A DNA stretch of 64,000 bases from Terribium retamae (GCF_022347545.1 NZ_JAKREW010000002.1:62001-126000), one strand, 5' to 3'. Shown: positions 29,391 to 39,693, counted from the first letter of the stretch. Translations and numbers: made by a program. Notes: generated from the letters alone by a model not told the origin.

Positions 29391-29978
29391 TTACAACCGC
29401 ACCCAGCTTCTCAGGCTCGTCCAGGTCTTGCGGTCGAGCCGGTAGCGCTCGACGGGGACCTGACCGGCAACCATCGAATTCAGCATGCCCTGTCCGGCAT
29501 ACTGGAAGCCGCACTTGTGGATGACCCGGCGCGACGCCGGATTGATCACCCGGGTGGAGGCGTGCAGGACCTGGATGGTCGTGCGCGTGAAGGCGAGGTC
29601 GACCAGAGCATGCGCCGCCTCGGTGGCGTAGCCACGCTTCCAATGCGGCTCGCCGATCCAGTAGCCGAGTTCAAGGCCGCGGTCGGTGCTGTTCAGCCCG
29701 GCGCAACCGAGAAAGGCTCCGTTTTCGGCGAGCGTCAGCGCGTAGACCACGCCGCCACGCGGTGCTCGCGCCATCGCCAGGAAGCTGCGGGCTTCTTCGA
29801 CGCCATAGGGATGCGGCATGCGGGCAAGCATTTCGGCAACATGGCGGTTGTCGGCGAGCGCCACCAATTGATCGATATCCGCCTCGCATGGCGGACGCAT
29901 CACCAGGCGCTCGGTGCGCAGCACCGGCTGATCGATCGTGAAGCCTCCGTCGTCCGTGTAGTCCGCTTCGGCAACCAT
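29391..29978 (-). CDS. GNAT-family N-acetyltransferase (RimJ/RimL type)
   Basis: A 195-residue acetyltransferase. It contains LRTERLVMRPPCEADIDQLV at the N-terminus, GYWIGEPHWKRGYATEAAHA (acetyl-CoA loop) and NPASRRVIHKCGFQYAGQG, the pattern of the RimJ/RimL group that acetylates N-terminal residues of ribosomal and other proteins. Lying between ribosomal protein genes and another GNAT gene suggests, but does not prove, a ribosomal target. The ATG at 29978 has AGGAC upstream; a 14-codon longer frame crosses toward the rpmA terminator and is less likely. Confidence 0.87.
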   Translation of the reverse strand: MVAEADYTDDGGFTIDQPVLRTERLVMRPPCEADIDQLVALADNRHVAEMLARMPHPYGVEEARSFLAMARAPRGGVVYALTLAENGAFLGCAGLNSTDRGLELGYWIGEPHWKRGYATEAAHALVDLAFTRTTIQVLHASTRVINPASRRVIHKCGFQYAGQGMLNSMVAGQVPVERYRLDRKTWTSLRSWVRL

Positions 29979-30001
29979 GTTGAAAGTCCTCCAGGCACGA
30001 G

Positions 30002-30030
30002 AAAAAGGGGAGATGGTCACCCATCTCCCC
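30002..30030 (-). terminator. Intrinsic terminator after rpmA
   Basis: Perfect 10-bp stem GGGGAGATGG with CCATCTCCCC, 4-nt loop, and a TTTTT run on the minus strand. It lies about 70 nt beyond the rpmA stop and just before the acetyltransferase gene. Confidence 0.9.
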
Positions 30031-30100
30031 TGATCCTTTTCCTGGCTTGGCCAGACACCGGTTCCCGAGATGGGGTGCCGGTGTCGTGGTGCGGAACCGG

Positions 30101-30370
<270 letters not shown>

Positions 30371-30471
30371 TTCATTGCTCCTTTGCGCCGCGGGGGCGCC
30401 TCAAAACCCTTATGAACGCGTTCGCGTTCCGTTTCAAGTCTACTCAGGCGGCTTCTGCCGCCTCAGCAGTC

Positions 30472-30921
30472 TTACTCAGCGGCGTCCTCGGCCTTGGCCT
30501 TCTTCGGCGCAGCCTTCTCCTTCTTCGGAGCGGCTTCGGCCTTGGCCTCTGCTGCGGTTTCCGCCTTCACTTCGGCCTTTGCAGCCGCCTTCTTGGAAGG
30601 CTTGGCACCGGCGACCAGAATCTCGGAGATGCGCACGGTGGTCTGCAGCTGGCGGTGGCCGATCTTGCGGCGCGAATTCTGCCGGCGGCGCTTCTTGAAA
30701 GCGATGACGGTGCGGTTCTTGCCCTGCTCGACGACTTCGGCGGTGACCACCGCGCCGTCGACGAACGGAGCGCCGATCACGACGTTCTCGCCTTCGCCAT
30801 GCGCCAGAACCTGGCCGATTTCGACGACGTCGCCGACATTGGCCTCGAGCTTCTCGATCTTGAGCACATCGTTGGCGGCAACGCGATACTGCTTGCCGCC
30901 CGTTTTGATGACTGCGAACAT
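30472..30921 (-). CDS. rplU: 50S ribosomal protein L21 with Ala/Lys-rich C-terminal tail
   Basis: A 149-residue protein. Residues 1-103 are a normal L21 ([36 protein letters not shown]). Residues 104-149 are an Ala/Lys/Glu-rich tail without predicted fold ([20 protein letters not shown]), a frequent alphaproteobacterial addition. The gene starts about 130 nt downstream of a good promoter candidate. In some rhizobia L21 ends with an HhH-like domain similar to that found here on LivG; this L21 keeps only the linker-like part. Confidence 0.97.
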   Translation of the reverse strand: MFAVIKTGGKQYRVAANDVLKIEKLEANVGDVVEIGQVLAHGEGENVVIGAPFVDGAVVTAEVVEQGKNRTVIAFKKRRRQNSRRKIGHRQLQTTVRISEILVAGAKPSKKAAAKAEVKAETAAEAKAEAAPKKEKAAPKKAKAEDAAE

Positions 30922-31053
30922 TTTTTGCCTTTCGCTGTTCGGTCGGCCTTGTTGAACCGCTTGTCCTATCGGGGCGGTTCGGCCGTCTTTTTGTCAGTCT
31001 GCGGGTTCAAAAAACAAGCGGCGCGGAGAATCCCCCACGCCGAATGCGGGCCG

Positions 31054-31082
31054 TCCATAACCGTAGCTTCGCGGTGAGTCAA
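31054..31082 (-). promoter_or_regulatory. Probable sigma-70 promoter of rplU-rpmA
   Basis: Minus strand TTGACT (31077-31082), a 17-bp spacer, then TATGGA (31054-31059). The predicted start lies roughly 125 nt upstream of the rplU ATG, leaving an untranslated leader. Confidence 0.5.
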
Positions 31083-31136
31083 GGCAAAGGCCAGCCGGCT
31101 TCGCCAAAAAGGGCCGAAATCAGGCCATTTAGGGCC

Positions 31137-31165
31137 TTGTGTCCCGGCCAAGCACCCGTTATCTA
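31137..31165 (+). promoter_or_regulatory. Probable promoter of tRNA-Ser
   Basis: TTGTGT (31137-31142), 17-bp spacer, TATCTA (31160-31165), ending 32 nt before the mature tRNA. Confidence 0.5.
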
Positions 31166-31197
31166 GTGCGCCGCGCCGGCAAGGCCGACCACGCTGC

Positions 31198-31287
31198 GGA
31201 GAAGTGGCTGAGTGGTTGAAAGCACCGCACTCGAAATGCGGCATACTCGCAAGGGTATCGGGGGTTCGAATCCCTCCTTCTCCGCCA
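31198..31287 (+). tRNA. tRNA-Ser (anticodon CGA)
   Basis: A 90-nt class II tRNA with encoded CCA. Acceptor stem GGAGAAG pairs with CTTCTCC (31198-31204, 31277-31283), discriminator G, CCA at 31285-31287. The anticodon stem-loop is CCGCA-CTCGAAA-TGCGG with CGA at 31232-31234, reading UCG. The long variable arm (ATACTCGCAAGGGTAT) and GGTTCGAATCC T-loop are as expected for serine tRNA. Confidence 0.97.
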
Positions 31288-31300
31288 ATTCCATACTGGA

Positions 31301-32191
31301 TTACGCTGACAACGCCTCGGACAGCATGGCGATCAAACGGCCAAAGGCTTCACGCTCATTGGGCGTATGATCGGGGTTGACTTCAGTTATCGTCAGCGCA
31401 CGCCAGTTGGGAGCCGCGACCAAGGGCGCAAGCGCCGCTGAGAGGGCTTCGAAACTCAAGCCATCGCAACGCCGAGTATTCTCAGCGATAGGAAAGTCGG
31501 TAAAATTCAGTACATCGACGTCGAGATGGATAAGAAGGCGCTTGTGACGCGCGCCCCAATCCACCGCTCGCCGGGCCGCGCCGATCGGATCTTCTTCGAC
31601 CTCCGCGAGGCCGATGCGCTCGAGACGGAGCGCGTCCACCGCCTTGTTCTCGGCGGGAGTGATGTTTTCTGAAGCGAAATACAGCACATCGGCCGGACTG
31701 AGCATCGGCCGACGCGGGCCAAGGCCGCTCAATGCCGCCTCCGTATCCGGGAGGTCGAGCAGATGAGCAACGCCGGTCCAATCAAGTGCGCCGTCACTCG
31801 TCGCCGGTGAATTCAAGTCGACGTCGAAATCGATGTAGATGAGTCCGACCGAAGGTTCATCGCGCAACGCACCGGCCACGGTTCCCAGTTCGACCGTGCA
31901 ATCGCCGCCGAGTACGAACACCGCTTCGCCGTTGGCCAACGCACCTCCGACCTTGTCGGCCACGGCAGCAGCTGTCCGTTGTACTGCATCGAGATTCATG
32001 GCCTTGGGACGTTGGTGGTCCGGCCGCCAACGAAAGCCTGGTGTATCTCCACGGTCATTCACGTGTAGGCCGTATTCCATTAGCGCCGGAACCAATCCAT
32101 TGCGCCGAAAAGCTGCCGGAGCCTTCTCCTGCCCTGGCGCATAAGCGCCGGCGCTTGAGGGTGCACCAACGAGGCTGAGAGTGCGGATCAT
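31301..32191 (-). CDS. Arginase family (ureohydrolase) protein
   Basis: A 296-residue manganese enzyme of the arginase/agmatinase fold. Metal-site motifs are GGDCTVELG, IDFDVDLNSP (in place of the usual DAHxD), HLDVDVLNF and ITEVNPDH. It may hydrolyse arginine to ornithine and urea, or a guanidino relative; the altered second motif makes substrate uncertain. The ATG at 32191 follows AAGGAG. Its 3' end lies 13 nt from the tRNA-Ser gene, convergent with it, so transcription from both could meet. It is divergent from a phosphotransferase gene with 136 bp between them. Confidence 0.85.
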   Translation of the reverse strand: MIRTLSLVGAPSSAGAYAPGQEKAPAAFRRNGLVPALMEYGLHVNDRGDTPGFRWRPDHQRPKAMNLDAVQRTAAAVADKVGGALANGEAVFVLGGDCTVELGTVAGALRDEPSVGLIYIDFDVDLNSPATSDGALDWTGVAHLLDLPDTEAALSGLGPRRPMLSPADVLYFASENITPAENKAVDALRLERIGLAEVEEDPIGAARRAVDWGARHKRLLIHLDVDVLNFTDFPIAENTRRCDGLSFEALSAALAPLVAAPNWRALTITEVNPDHTPNEREAFGRLIAMLSEALSA

Positions 32192-32327
32192 CGTCGCAGC
32201 TCCTTGGCTTAGGTCGCGGTGTAATCTTCTTCTACGGACTCGACGCAAGTAAGGTTCCACCAAATCGTCCATTACCGAGCCCTGGGCTGGGTCTGCGGAC
32301 AGATGCAGATGAAGACGGAGTCGTTTC

Positions 32328-33224
32328 TTGGAAGCTACCGATGTCTCGGGTGCCGTGGCTGCGGCCAAATCGATCGCCTCGACCTTGGAACTGACGGTTG
32401 ATCATGCCGTTGTTCTTCAGAATTCGAACACGCTCACCTTGCACCTCCTGCCCTGTGACACACTTGCCCGGGTCGCGCCCTCAGGGGATCACCTGATGCA
32501 GTCCGAGATCGAGCTCGCCGGGCTACTCGCTGAGACCGGCAGCCCCGCAGCTGCGCTCGAGCCCCGCGTTCCGTCGCGTGTCTACGAGCGCGATGGTTTC
32601 GCGGTTACGTTTTGGACCCACTACGCTTCCGGGATGCCTGACGTCGCGCCGGTCGATTATGCGGGCTCACTGCGGCGCCTGCACGTCGGTATGCGGAAGA
32701 TCGGGATTGCCACGCCGCATTTCACCGACCGGGTCGCGGAAGCAGAACGACTTCTGGTCAACCGTCACCTGACGCCTGAACTGGCCGACGCGGACCGGGA
32801 ATTTCTCGGCGGCATGCTGAAGAACCTCATACGAACAATCGTCGACAAGGGCGCTGCGGAGCAGCTGCTGCACGGCGAACCACATCCGGGCAACCTGCTG
32901 GCCACCAGGTTCGGGCCGCTGTTCATCGACCTCGAGACATTTTGCTGTGGGCCGGTGGAATTCGACCTGGCGCATGTGCCTGATGCGGTCGTCGAGCACT
33001 ATCCCGACGTCGATCATGCTTTGCTGAACGAATGCCGTGCCCTCGTGCTCGTCATGGTCGCCGCGTGGCGGTGGGACGCGGACGACCAGTTTCCAGACGG
33101 CCGGCGCTGGGGCGAACACCTCATCCACACCCTGCGCGAGGGTCCGCCGTGGCCGTCGCTCGATGCGATGACGCGGCGCCTGGATGGCCGGCACGGTCTG
33201 TCGACCGCACCGGCTGATCGCTGA
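32328..33224 (+). CDS. Aminoglycoside-phosphotransferase-like kinase
   Basis: A 298-residue protein of the APH/choline kinase superfamily. The catalytic loop is LLHGEPHPGNLLAT (about residues 185-198; usually HGDxxxxN, here HGEPHPGN) and the metal motif is FIDLETFCCGPVEFDLAHV (usual DxD/E). The N-lobe is short and lacks an obvious lysine motif. Substrate is unknown: antibiotics, homoserine, choline or a sugar are possible. Start is TTG at 32328 with GGAG 8-11 nt before it; no ATG is in frame nearby. It is divergent from the arginase gene and convergent with the binding-protein gene. Confidence 0.75.
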   Translation: MEATDVSGAVAAAKSIASTLELTVDHAVVLQNSNTLTLHLLPCDTLARVAPSGDHLMQSEIELAGLLAETGSPAAALEPRVPSRVYERDGFAVTFWTHYASGMPDVAPVDYAGSLRRLHVGMRKIGIATPHFTDRVAEAERLLVNRHLTPELADADREFLGGMLKNLIRTIVDKGAAEQLLHGEPHPGNLLATRFGPLFIDLETFCCGPVEFDLAHVPDAVVEHYPDVDHALLNECRALVLVMVAAWRWDADDQFPDGRRWGEHLIHTLREGPPWPSLDAMTRRLDGRHGLSTAPADR

Positions 33225-33236
33225 ACCTGGACCTGA

Positions 33237-34889
33237 TCAGGCCTCTTCCAGCCAGACGTTCTGCAGATCCATCTCGAAGGTCTGGTGGATGCCGTAGTTC
33301 TTCACCTTCTTGCTCATGTGGCAATAAAGCTTCTGCCAGTAGGGCTGGATGATGACGCCCGAATCCTGGAGGATCGTCTCGAGATCCTTCATCACCTCGC
33401 GCCGTTTCTCGACATCGTTGATGGACAGCGCCGTTTTAAGCTTGGCGTCGAAATCGGGGTTGGAATAGCCGGATTCGTTCCAGGCCTCGCCGGTGCGATA
33501 GCCGAGCGCCAGCACCTGGACGGCGAGCGGGCGCATGTACCAGATCGTCATCGAATAGGGGTACTTCGTCCAGTCGTTCCAGAAGGTCGAGCCAGGCAGC
33601 ACGGTCCGCTTGACCTTGATGCCGGCCTCGCGCAGCTGCGCGGCGATCGCATCGCCGGTGTTCTTCTGCCAATCGTCCTCGATCGTTATCAACTCATGCT
33701 CGAAGTCGGCCTGGCCAGCCTCCGCCATCAGCTTCTTGGCGCCGGCAGCATCGCGCTCCTTCTTGGGCAGCGCATAATATTCGGGCTGGATCGGGCTGAC
33801 GTGATGGTTTTCGCCGACCGTTCCGCGCCCGCTGTAGCCGAGCTGCAGGACGACATTGTTGTCGACCGCCATCTGCAGCGCGTTGCGGACGCGCTGATCA
33901 TCATAAGGCTTGTGGGTGACGTTGGTGCGCGCAACCAGGGTCGTGGCGGTCGCAACCTCCGATTTCACCAGATCCATCTTGTCCAGTATGTCGATGAAGT
34001 CGGCCGGCGTCTCCAAATTGAGGTCGATCTCGCCTGATTCGAACGCGTTCACCGAGGCGTTGAAATCGGTGCCGTAGTCGGTGAATTCGACACCGTCGAG
34101 CGGTGCTTCGCCACCCCACCATTTGCCGTTCTCGCGCCGCTTGACCACGGCCTTCTGGCCGACCGCATAGGACACGAGTTCGAAAGGCCCGGTACCGATC
34201 GGCTTCTTGACCGGGTCGGCGCCATCCGCATCGAAATTGCGATGGACGATGAGTGCCGGATAGTCGGTGAAGTTGGGAATGAGCGCGATATCAGGCTCCT
34301 TGAGCTTCAGCTTCACCGTGTGCTCGTCGACCTTGGTGATGGCGCCGTCCATCGCCTTCCCGGTCTTCTCATCGATCAGCGCGCCCATGCGCCCTGCCAT
34401 GGAGTTGCCGGCGGCCGCCTTTTCGCACCAGCGGGTCAGGTTGTAGGCGACGTCGTCGGCGTTGAAGGCATCGCCATTGTTCCAGGTCACGCCCTTGCGC
34501 ACATGCAGCACATATTCGGTGGCGTCGTCGTTCACGTCCCAGCTTTCGAGCAGCACCGGCTCGAAGGTGAATTCGCGGGTGTAACGCACCAGCGGCTCGA
34601 GCCAGCTGCGCGAAACATTGGCAAGTTCCACCCAGTCATAGGTACGCGGATCCTTTTGCGCCTTGACCGGCATCGACACGCGAAGCGTGCCGCCCTTCCT
34701 CGGCTCTTCGGCGAAAGCGGGCGATGGCACCGCCAGGCCGACCATGCCATAAGCCAGGGCTGTCGAGGCACCAAGCGCACTTGCCAGCGCCAGGAATTCG
34801 CGCCGGTCGACCCGGCCTGCAGCGACCTCCCTGGCCATGTCCGCGACGGCCGCGGGCACGCGATCGCCGTTGCTTCCGAAGAATCCCAT
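33237..34889 (-). CDS. ABC transporter substrate-binding protein, family 5 (Tat-exported, orphan)
   Basis: A 550-residue periplasmic binding protein of the oligopeptide/nickel/opine type. The N-terminus carries a twin-arginine signal ([17 protein letters not shown], residues 27-43, followed by a hydrophobic stretch and AFA). The mature protein has [20 protein letters not shown] and [20 protein letters not shown], typical of family 5. No permease or ATPase lies next to it. It is last in a minus-strand run lysR-mttB-oxidoreductase-this gene, so it may deliver a methylated amine to a transporter encoded elsewhere, or act as a sensor. RBS before the ATG is AAAGGGAGG-like. Confidence 0.88.
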   Translation of the reverse strand: MGFFGSNGDRVPAAVADMAREVAAGRVDRREFLALASALGASTALAYGMVGLAVPSPAFAEEPRKGGTLRVSMPVKAQKDPRTYDWVELANVSRSWLEPLVRYTREFTFEPVLLESWDVNDDATEYVLHVRKGVTWNNGDAFNADDVAYNLTRWCEKAAAGNSMAGRMGALIDEKTGKAMDGAITKVDEHTVKLKLKEPDIALIPNFTDYPALIVHRNFDADGADPVKKPIGTGPFELVSYAVGQKAVVKRRENGKWWGGEAPLDGVEFTDYGTDFNASVNAFESGEIDLNLETPADFIDILDKMDLVKSEVATATTLVARTNVTHKPYDDQRVRNALQMAVDNNVVLQLGYSGRGTVGENHHVSPIQPEYYALPKKERDAAGAKKLMAEAGQADFEHELITIEDDWQKNTGDAIAAQLREAGIKVKRTVLPGSTFWNDWTKYPYSMTIWYMRPLAVQVLALGYRTGEAWNESGYSNPDFDAKLKTALSINDVEKRREVMKDLETILQDSGVIIQPYWQKLYCHMSKKVKNYGIHQTFEMDLQNVWLEEA

Positions 34890-34971
34890 TTTCTCCTCCC
34901 TTTTTGTTTTCCCTGATCTGTTCCTCAGCGTGTGTTCCCTGTCAGCTGCGGGTTTTGGATGGCGCTCCTGT

Positions 34972-37020
34972 TCAAGACCTCAGCCCGAACCGCACCGCGT
35001 CATAGATGGCGGCATGGATGTTTCGGGACGCGACGGCATCGCCGACGCGGTAGAGGACGAAGCCGCCCTCCGCGTTACGATGCGGGAAGATATCGCCGCC
35101 TTTGACCAGCCGCTCATAGTCGACAGCGCCGCCATTCTTCGAAAGCGGCTTCAAGGTCAGGTACAGCTCGTCCAGCGGCACGGTGCCGTGCTCGACGACG
35201 ACCTGGTCGACCAGCCTGGTTGCCTGCCATCCTTCGGCAAAGTCCGAGCCCAGCGTCGCCACGAGCTGGTTTCCGTCACGCCTGACCGAGCGCAGGCGCG
35301 TGTTGATGGTGATGGTCACGCCCTTTCTGTGGAAGGCACCCATATAGGGCACGTGGTTCAGCCCACCCATCTCCGGCGCGAAGAAACGCTCCGGCGAGAC
35401 GAGCTCCAATTTGGCGCCTTGATTGGCGATGAGTTCTGCAGCGGTCATGCCCTGGTGACCGCCATTGTCATCGTAAAGCAGCACATTTTCGGCCGCCTTG
35501 ACGGCACCGGAAGCGATGTCCCAGCTCGAAGTGACGAGATCGTCGCCTGCCTCCAGCGGAGGGTTCTGCGGAATGCCGCCGGTGGCAATCACCACCGCGT
35601 CAGGCTCCAGCGCCAGGACATCTTCGCTTTCGGCCCAGGCATCGTAGCGGATATCGACGCCGAGCCGCTCCAGCTCGGCAAGCCGCCACTCAACGATGCC
35701 GATCAGTTCCTTGCGGCGCGGGTTCTGAGCGGCCAGCCGGACCTGTCCACCAGCCTGCGAGGCCGCTTCCAGCACCGTCACCTTATGGCCGCGCTCGCCC
35801 GCTACGCGCGCGGCCTCAAGGCCGCCCGGCCCGGCGCCGACCACGACGATACGCTTCGACGCGTCCGTCCTTTTGATGATATGCGGGATCGTCGCTTCCC
35901 GGCCCGTTGCGGCGTTGTGAATGCACAATGCCTCGCCGCCTTCATAGATGCGGTCCAGGCAATAGGTGGCGCCGACACAGGGGCGAATCTCATGTTCGCG
36001 GCCTTCCATCACCTTGCGCATGATGTGCGGATCGGCGATGTGAGCGCGCGTCATGCCGACCATGTCGAGCTTGCCGGTGGCGATGGCATGGCGCGCGGTC
36101 GCCACGTCCTGGATGCGGGCGGCATGGAAGGTCGGGAACTTGGTGGCCGCCCGCACTTCGCCGGCGAAGTCGAGATGCGGTGACGAGCGCATGCCTGTCA
36201 CCGGGATCACCTTGGTGAGTGCGGCATCGGTCTCGATCGAACCGCGGATGATGTTGAGGAAATCGACCTTGCCGGAATTGGCTAGCCGGCGAGCGATCTC
36301 GATGCCTTCCTCCTTCGAAAGGCCGGCGGCGAAATCCTCGTCCGCCACCATGCGGATGCCGACGATGAAGTCCTTGCCCACGGCTGCCCGCACCGCGTCC
36401 AGCACCATGTCGGTGAAGCGCAGCCGATTCTGCAGCGAACCGCCGAACTCGTCGTCCCGGTGGTTGGTCGCCGGCGACCAGAAGCCGTCGATGAGATGGC
36501 CATAGGCCTCGAACTCGATCCCGTCGAGGCCGGCGGCCTGGCAGCGCTGCGCCGCGGAAGCATAGTCCTTGACGATCCGCTCGATGTCCCAGTCTTCTGC
36601 CGTCTTCGGGAAAGCGCGATGCGCCGGCTCACGCACCGGCGAAGCCGACAGCACCGGCAGCCAGTCGGCCTTGTTCCAGCCGGTGCGGCGGCCGAGATGG
36701 GTGATCTGGATCATCACCTTGCAATCGTGCTCGTGGCAGGCGTCGGTAAGTTCTGCCAGCCAAGGCACGATGGCGTCGTCGTAGAGATGCAAATTGCCGA
36801 AGGCGGCCGGGCTGTCTCGGGAAACGATGGCCGAGCCTGCCGTCATCGTCAGCGCCATGCCACCCTTGGCCTTTTCGGCATGATAGAGGCGGTACCGCTC
36901 CTTCGGCATGCCGTCTTCCGAGTAAGCCGGTTCATGACTCGTCGACATCACCCGGTTCTTCAGCACCAGGTGCTTCAAACGGTATGGTTGAAGGAGAGGG
37001 TCGTTTGTCAGCGAAGTCAT
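34972..37020 (-). CDS. FMN/FAD NADH:flavin oxidoreductase, TMADH/2,4-dienoyl-CoA reductase family
   Basis: A 682-residue two-domain enzyme. Residues 1-340 are an old-yellow-enzyme TIM barrel binding FMN ([26 protein letters not shown]). An iron-sulfur segment follows (348-366), then FAD and NAD(P) Rossmann domains (390-650, [20 protein letters not shown]). The cluster segment has only three cysteines, C348, C354 and C366; the position of the second family cysteine is Ala351. Relatives demethylate trimethylamine, dimethylamine or N-methylproline (Stc2-like). Next to mttB on the same strand, 73 nt away, it probably oxidises the demethylated or secondary amine. The substrate is inferred from context. 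Confidence 0.85.
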   Translation of the reverse strand: MTSLTNDPLLQPYRLKHLVLKNRVMSTSHEPAYSEDGMPKERYRLYHAEKAKGGMALTMTAGSAIVSRDSPAAFGNLHLYDDAIVPWLAELTDACHEHDCKVMIQITHLGRRTGWNKADWLPVLSASPVREPAHRAFPKTAEDWDIERIVKDYASAAQRCQAAGLDGIEFEAYGHLIDGFWSPATNHRDDEFGGSLQNRLRFTDMVLDAVRAAVGKDFIVGIRMVADEDFAAGLSKEEGIEIARRLANSGKVDFLNIIRGSIETDAALTKVIPVTGMRSSPHLDFAGEVRAATKFPTFHAARIQDVATARHAIATGKLDMVGMTRAHIADPHIMRKVMEGREHEIRPCVGATYCLDRIYEGGEALCIHNAATGREATIPHIIKRTDASKRIVVVGAGPGGLEAARVAGERGHKVTVLEAASQAGGQVRLAAQNPRRKELIGIVEWRLAELERLGVDIRYDAWAESEDVLALEPDAVVIATGGIPQNPPLEAGDDLVTSSWDIASGAVKAAENVLLYDDNGGHQGMTAAELIANQGAKLELVSPERFFAPEMGGLNHVPYMGAFHRKGVTITINTRLRSVRRDGNQLVATLGSDFAEGWQATRLVDQVVVEHGTVPLDELYLTLKPLSKNGGAVDYERLVKGGDIFPHRNAEGGFVLYRVGDAVASRNIHAAIYDAVRFGLRS

Positions 37021-37093
37021 GCGGCTGCCTGTCTGGATCTGGATGGGACCTGCAGCCCGATCATGCCGATTTGTGACCCTGAGACCAACTTTT

Positions 37094-38656
37094 TCAATTG
37101 ACGGTATCCGGCAGCCTTTCCTCGCGCCGCGCGATGAAATCTTCCAGCGCCTCCGCGATGCCCTCTTCGAGCTTCGGTTCCTCATAGTCGGCCAGCATGT
37201 TGCGCGCCTTTTCCCGGCCGCGTGTGTCGTGATCCTTCGCCCCTTCGGCGTTCCATTGCTCGTAGGAATTGAAGTCCATGATGCTGGGGCTGAAGAAGGC
37301 GTTCTCGAAATGATCGAGCGTGTGCTGGGTGCCGAGATAGTGGCCGGCCGGACCGACCTCGCGCACGGCCGCCATCGCGTCCTTGAAATCCTCGAACGGC
37401 ACCCCGCCGGCATATTTGTACCAGCCGACCAGTTGCTCGCAGTCGGTGGCGAATTTCGAGTAACCGCAGGCCAGCCCAGCTTCCAGCCAGCCGGCGGAAT
37501 GCCAGATGTAGTTGGCGCCGGCCAGGATCGCCGCGTGCATCAGCATATTCGCCTCGTAACCCGCCTGGGCGTCGTTCAGCTTGGAACCGACATGGAAGCC
37601 GGAAGTGCGCCAGGGCAACCGGTATTTCCGGGCTAGCGCACCCATGAGGTACATCATCTGGGCGGCTTCCGGCGTGCCGCCCATCGGGGCACCCGTTTTC
37701 ATGTCCACCGCGACCATGAACTGCCCGTAGATCTGCGGCGAACCGGGACGCAGGAGCTGGGTGAAGGCGACGCCCGCCAGCGCCTCGGCATTGACCTGCG
37801 CGACCGCCCCCACCGACGAAGCCGGCGTCGAGGCGCCGCAAAGAGCGAAAGGGGCGAGGATCAAGGGCTGGTTGTTCCGTGCATACACCTTCATGGCGTC
37901 GAGCATGGTCGCATCCCACACCAGCGGCGAGTTGCAGTTGGTGATCGACACCAGCACCGGATTGTCGTGGACATAATCCTCGCCGAACACGATGCCGGCC
38001 ATGGCCATCGTGTCCTCGGCGCGGTCTTTCGACGTCACGATGCCCATAAACGGCTTGTCGGAGTGCTTCAGCGCGGAGTGGATGATGTGGAGGTGCCGCT
38101 TCGGCACCGGGATTTCCATCGGCTCGCAAATGATCGAGCTCGACGAATGCAAGGCCGGCGCCATGTAGGCGAGCTTGTGGAAATTCTGCAGGTCGGCCAG
38201 CGTCCCGTAACGCCGATTGTTGTCGAGGTCACGCACATAGGGCGCGCCATACATCGGCACGAAGATGGAATTCTTGCCGCCGACCCGCACGGAGCGCTCT
38301 GGATTGCGCGCATTAAGCATGAATTCCGCGGGAACCTTCGATACCAAATCCATCAGCATGCCACGATCGAAGCGAACCCGCGTGCCGGAAACATCGGCTC
38401 CGGCCTGCCGCCACAACGCAATCGCCTCGTCATCGCGGAATTCGCAGCCGACCTCTTCCAGGATGGAAAGCGATTCCTGATGGATCAGCTCGACTGCTTC
38501 GTCGGGAACAATCTCATAGACAGGTATCTGACGCACCAACGTGGGAAAGGCGGGCATGGCGGCGCTTCTGAGCGCCTTGCGTCCGACACGCCCGCCGCCG
38601 CGGCGATGCGTGGCCGGCGTTTCCGGGTTGACCTCCGCAACAGTAGCAACACCCAT
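37094..38656 (-). CDS. MttB-family (non-pyrrolysine) methyltransferase, copy 1
   Basis: A 520-residue member of the trimethylamine methyltransferase superfamily (COG5598). Recognisable regions include VRVGGKNSIFVPMYGAPYVR, LVSITNCNSPLVWDATMLDA and GANYIWHSAGWLEAGLACGY. The gene has no in-frame TAG, so it is not a pyrrolysine enzyme. Characterised relatives move a methyl group from glycine betaine, proline betaine, carnitine or butyrobetaine to a corrinoid protein; no corrinoid protein is in the window. ATG at 38656 has GGGAGA 9-14 nt upstream. It lies downstream of a LysR gene and upstream of a flavin oxidoreductase, all on one strand. Confidence 0.88.
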   Translation of the reverse strand: MGVATVAEVNPETPATHRRGGGRVGRKALRSAAMPAFPTLVRQIPVYEIVPDEAVELIHQESLSILEEVGCEFRDDEAIALWRQAGADVSGTRVRFDRGMLMDLVSKVPAEFMLNARNPERSVRVGGKNSIFVPMYGAPYVRDLDNNRRYGTLADLQNFHKLAYMAPALHSSSSIICEPMEIPVPKRHLHIIHSALKHSDKPFMGIVTSKDRAEDTMAMAGIVFGEDYVHDNPVLVSITNCNSPLVWDATMLDAMKVYARNNQPLILAPFALCGASTPASSVGAVAQVNAEALAGVAFTQLLRPGSPQIYGQFMVAVDMKTGAPMGGTPEAAQMMYLMGALARKYRLPWRTSGFHVGSKLNDAQAGYEANMLMHAAILAGANYIWHSAGWLEAGLACGYSKFATDCEQLVGWYKYAGGVPFEDFKDAMAAVREVGPAGHYLGTQHTLDHFENAFFSPSIMDFNSYEQWNAEGAKDHDTRGREKARNMLADYEEPKLEEGIAEALEDFIARREERLPDTVN

Positions 38657-38742
38657 GCTTGACGTTCTCCCTTTTGAGAAAGGAAACGCATTGCGCACTG
38701 GTTGTTCAAGCGAATAAGGAGCCCTGTTCGCTTGAATTCAAC

Positions 38743-39639
38743 TCAACCATCAAGCGTAAGCAACCAGTCCCGCAACAACTCCGCGGGACGGCTGAGCGGA
38801 CGGCGCGCGCTCCAGGTGACGAAGTAGGATTGCGGCGCCGCGATCTCAGCCGAGCCGAGTTGCACCAGATCGCCGCTTTCTATGAGTGGCGTGACCAGGC
38901 TTGACCAGCCCAGCACGGCGCCTTGCCCGCTGCGCGCCGCCTGCAGAGCGATCACATGGCTGTTGAAACGCCGCACGTTGAGGCGCCGGTTCGGCGAGCC
39001 GAGTTCGCGGAAAAAGTCCGCCCAAGTGGTCCAGCTCCAGTCAATGCCTTCGACGGAAAGCAACTGCAGCTTGGCAAGATCGTCGAGCGTCTCGATCGCG
39101 TGCTCGCGGGCAAAGTCGGGACTGGCGACCGGAAAAATGCGATCGTCATAGAGTTTGGCTGACAGTTCGTCCGGCCACTCGCCGCTGCCATAACGAAGCC
39201 TCAGATCGATGTCCGGCCGGTCAAGGCCGCGCGGATGGTCGGAGATGACATGGTCGACGGCGATATCCTGATGGCTGCCCCAGAAGGCGCTCATGCGTGG
39301 CATCAGCCACAGGTGGGCCATCGCCATGGTGCAGCCGATGGTAACGCTGGACTGCCCGCCCGAGCTCTTGACCTGACGAAAGGTCGAGGAAATGCGCTCG
39401 AAGCCTTCCTTGAGAGCCGTCGCCAGGGTTTCCCCTTCACGGGTCAGTTCGAGCGCGCGATGCCGGCGCAGGAATAGCGGGTTGCCGAGCTCCTCTTCCA
39501 GCATACGGATCTGTTTGGAGACGGCACCGATCGTGACGTTGAGCTCTTCGGCTGCCTTGGTGAGGCTCAGATGACGCGCGGCCGCTTCAAAAGCCGCGAG
39601 TGCGATCAGCGAAGGGAGGTTATAGTAGCGGCGAACCAT
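38743..39639 (-). CDS. LysR-family regulator (GcvA-like)
   Basis: A 298-residue regulator. The opening LPSLIALAAFEAAARHLSLT then KAAEELNVTIGAVSKQIRML is the helix-turn-helix of the GcvA group. It is 86 bp upstream of mttB copy 1 on the same strand and 54 bp from a divergent exonuclease gene. It probably controls the mttB-oxidoreductase-binding-protein run. Effector unknown. Confidence 0.9.
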   Translation of the reverse strand: MVRRYYNLPSLIALAAFEAAARHLSLTKAAEELNVTIGAVSKQIRMLEEELGNPLFLRRHRALELTREGETLATALKEGFERISSTFRQVKSSGGQSSVTIGCTMAMAHLWLMPRMSAFWGSHQDIAVDHVISDHPRGLDRPDIDLRLRYGSGEWPDELSAKLYDDRIFPVASPDFAREHAIETLDDLAKLQLLSVEGIDWSWTTWADFFRELGSPNRRLNVRRFNSHVIALQAARSGQGAVLGWSSLVTPLIESGDLVQLGSAEIAAPQSYFVTWSARRPLSRPAELLRDWLLTLDG

Positions 39640-39693
39640 GACCAGTCATTTGGCCCAGATAGATCGCGTCCCGCAAGAGGAGCGAAACCAGCG

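Noticed and set aside
31198-33224. Possible integrated island at tRNA-Ser
   Set aside because: No repeat of the tRNA 3' end was seen downstream and no integrase is present, so attachment sites cannot be claimed.
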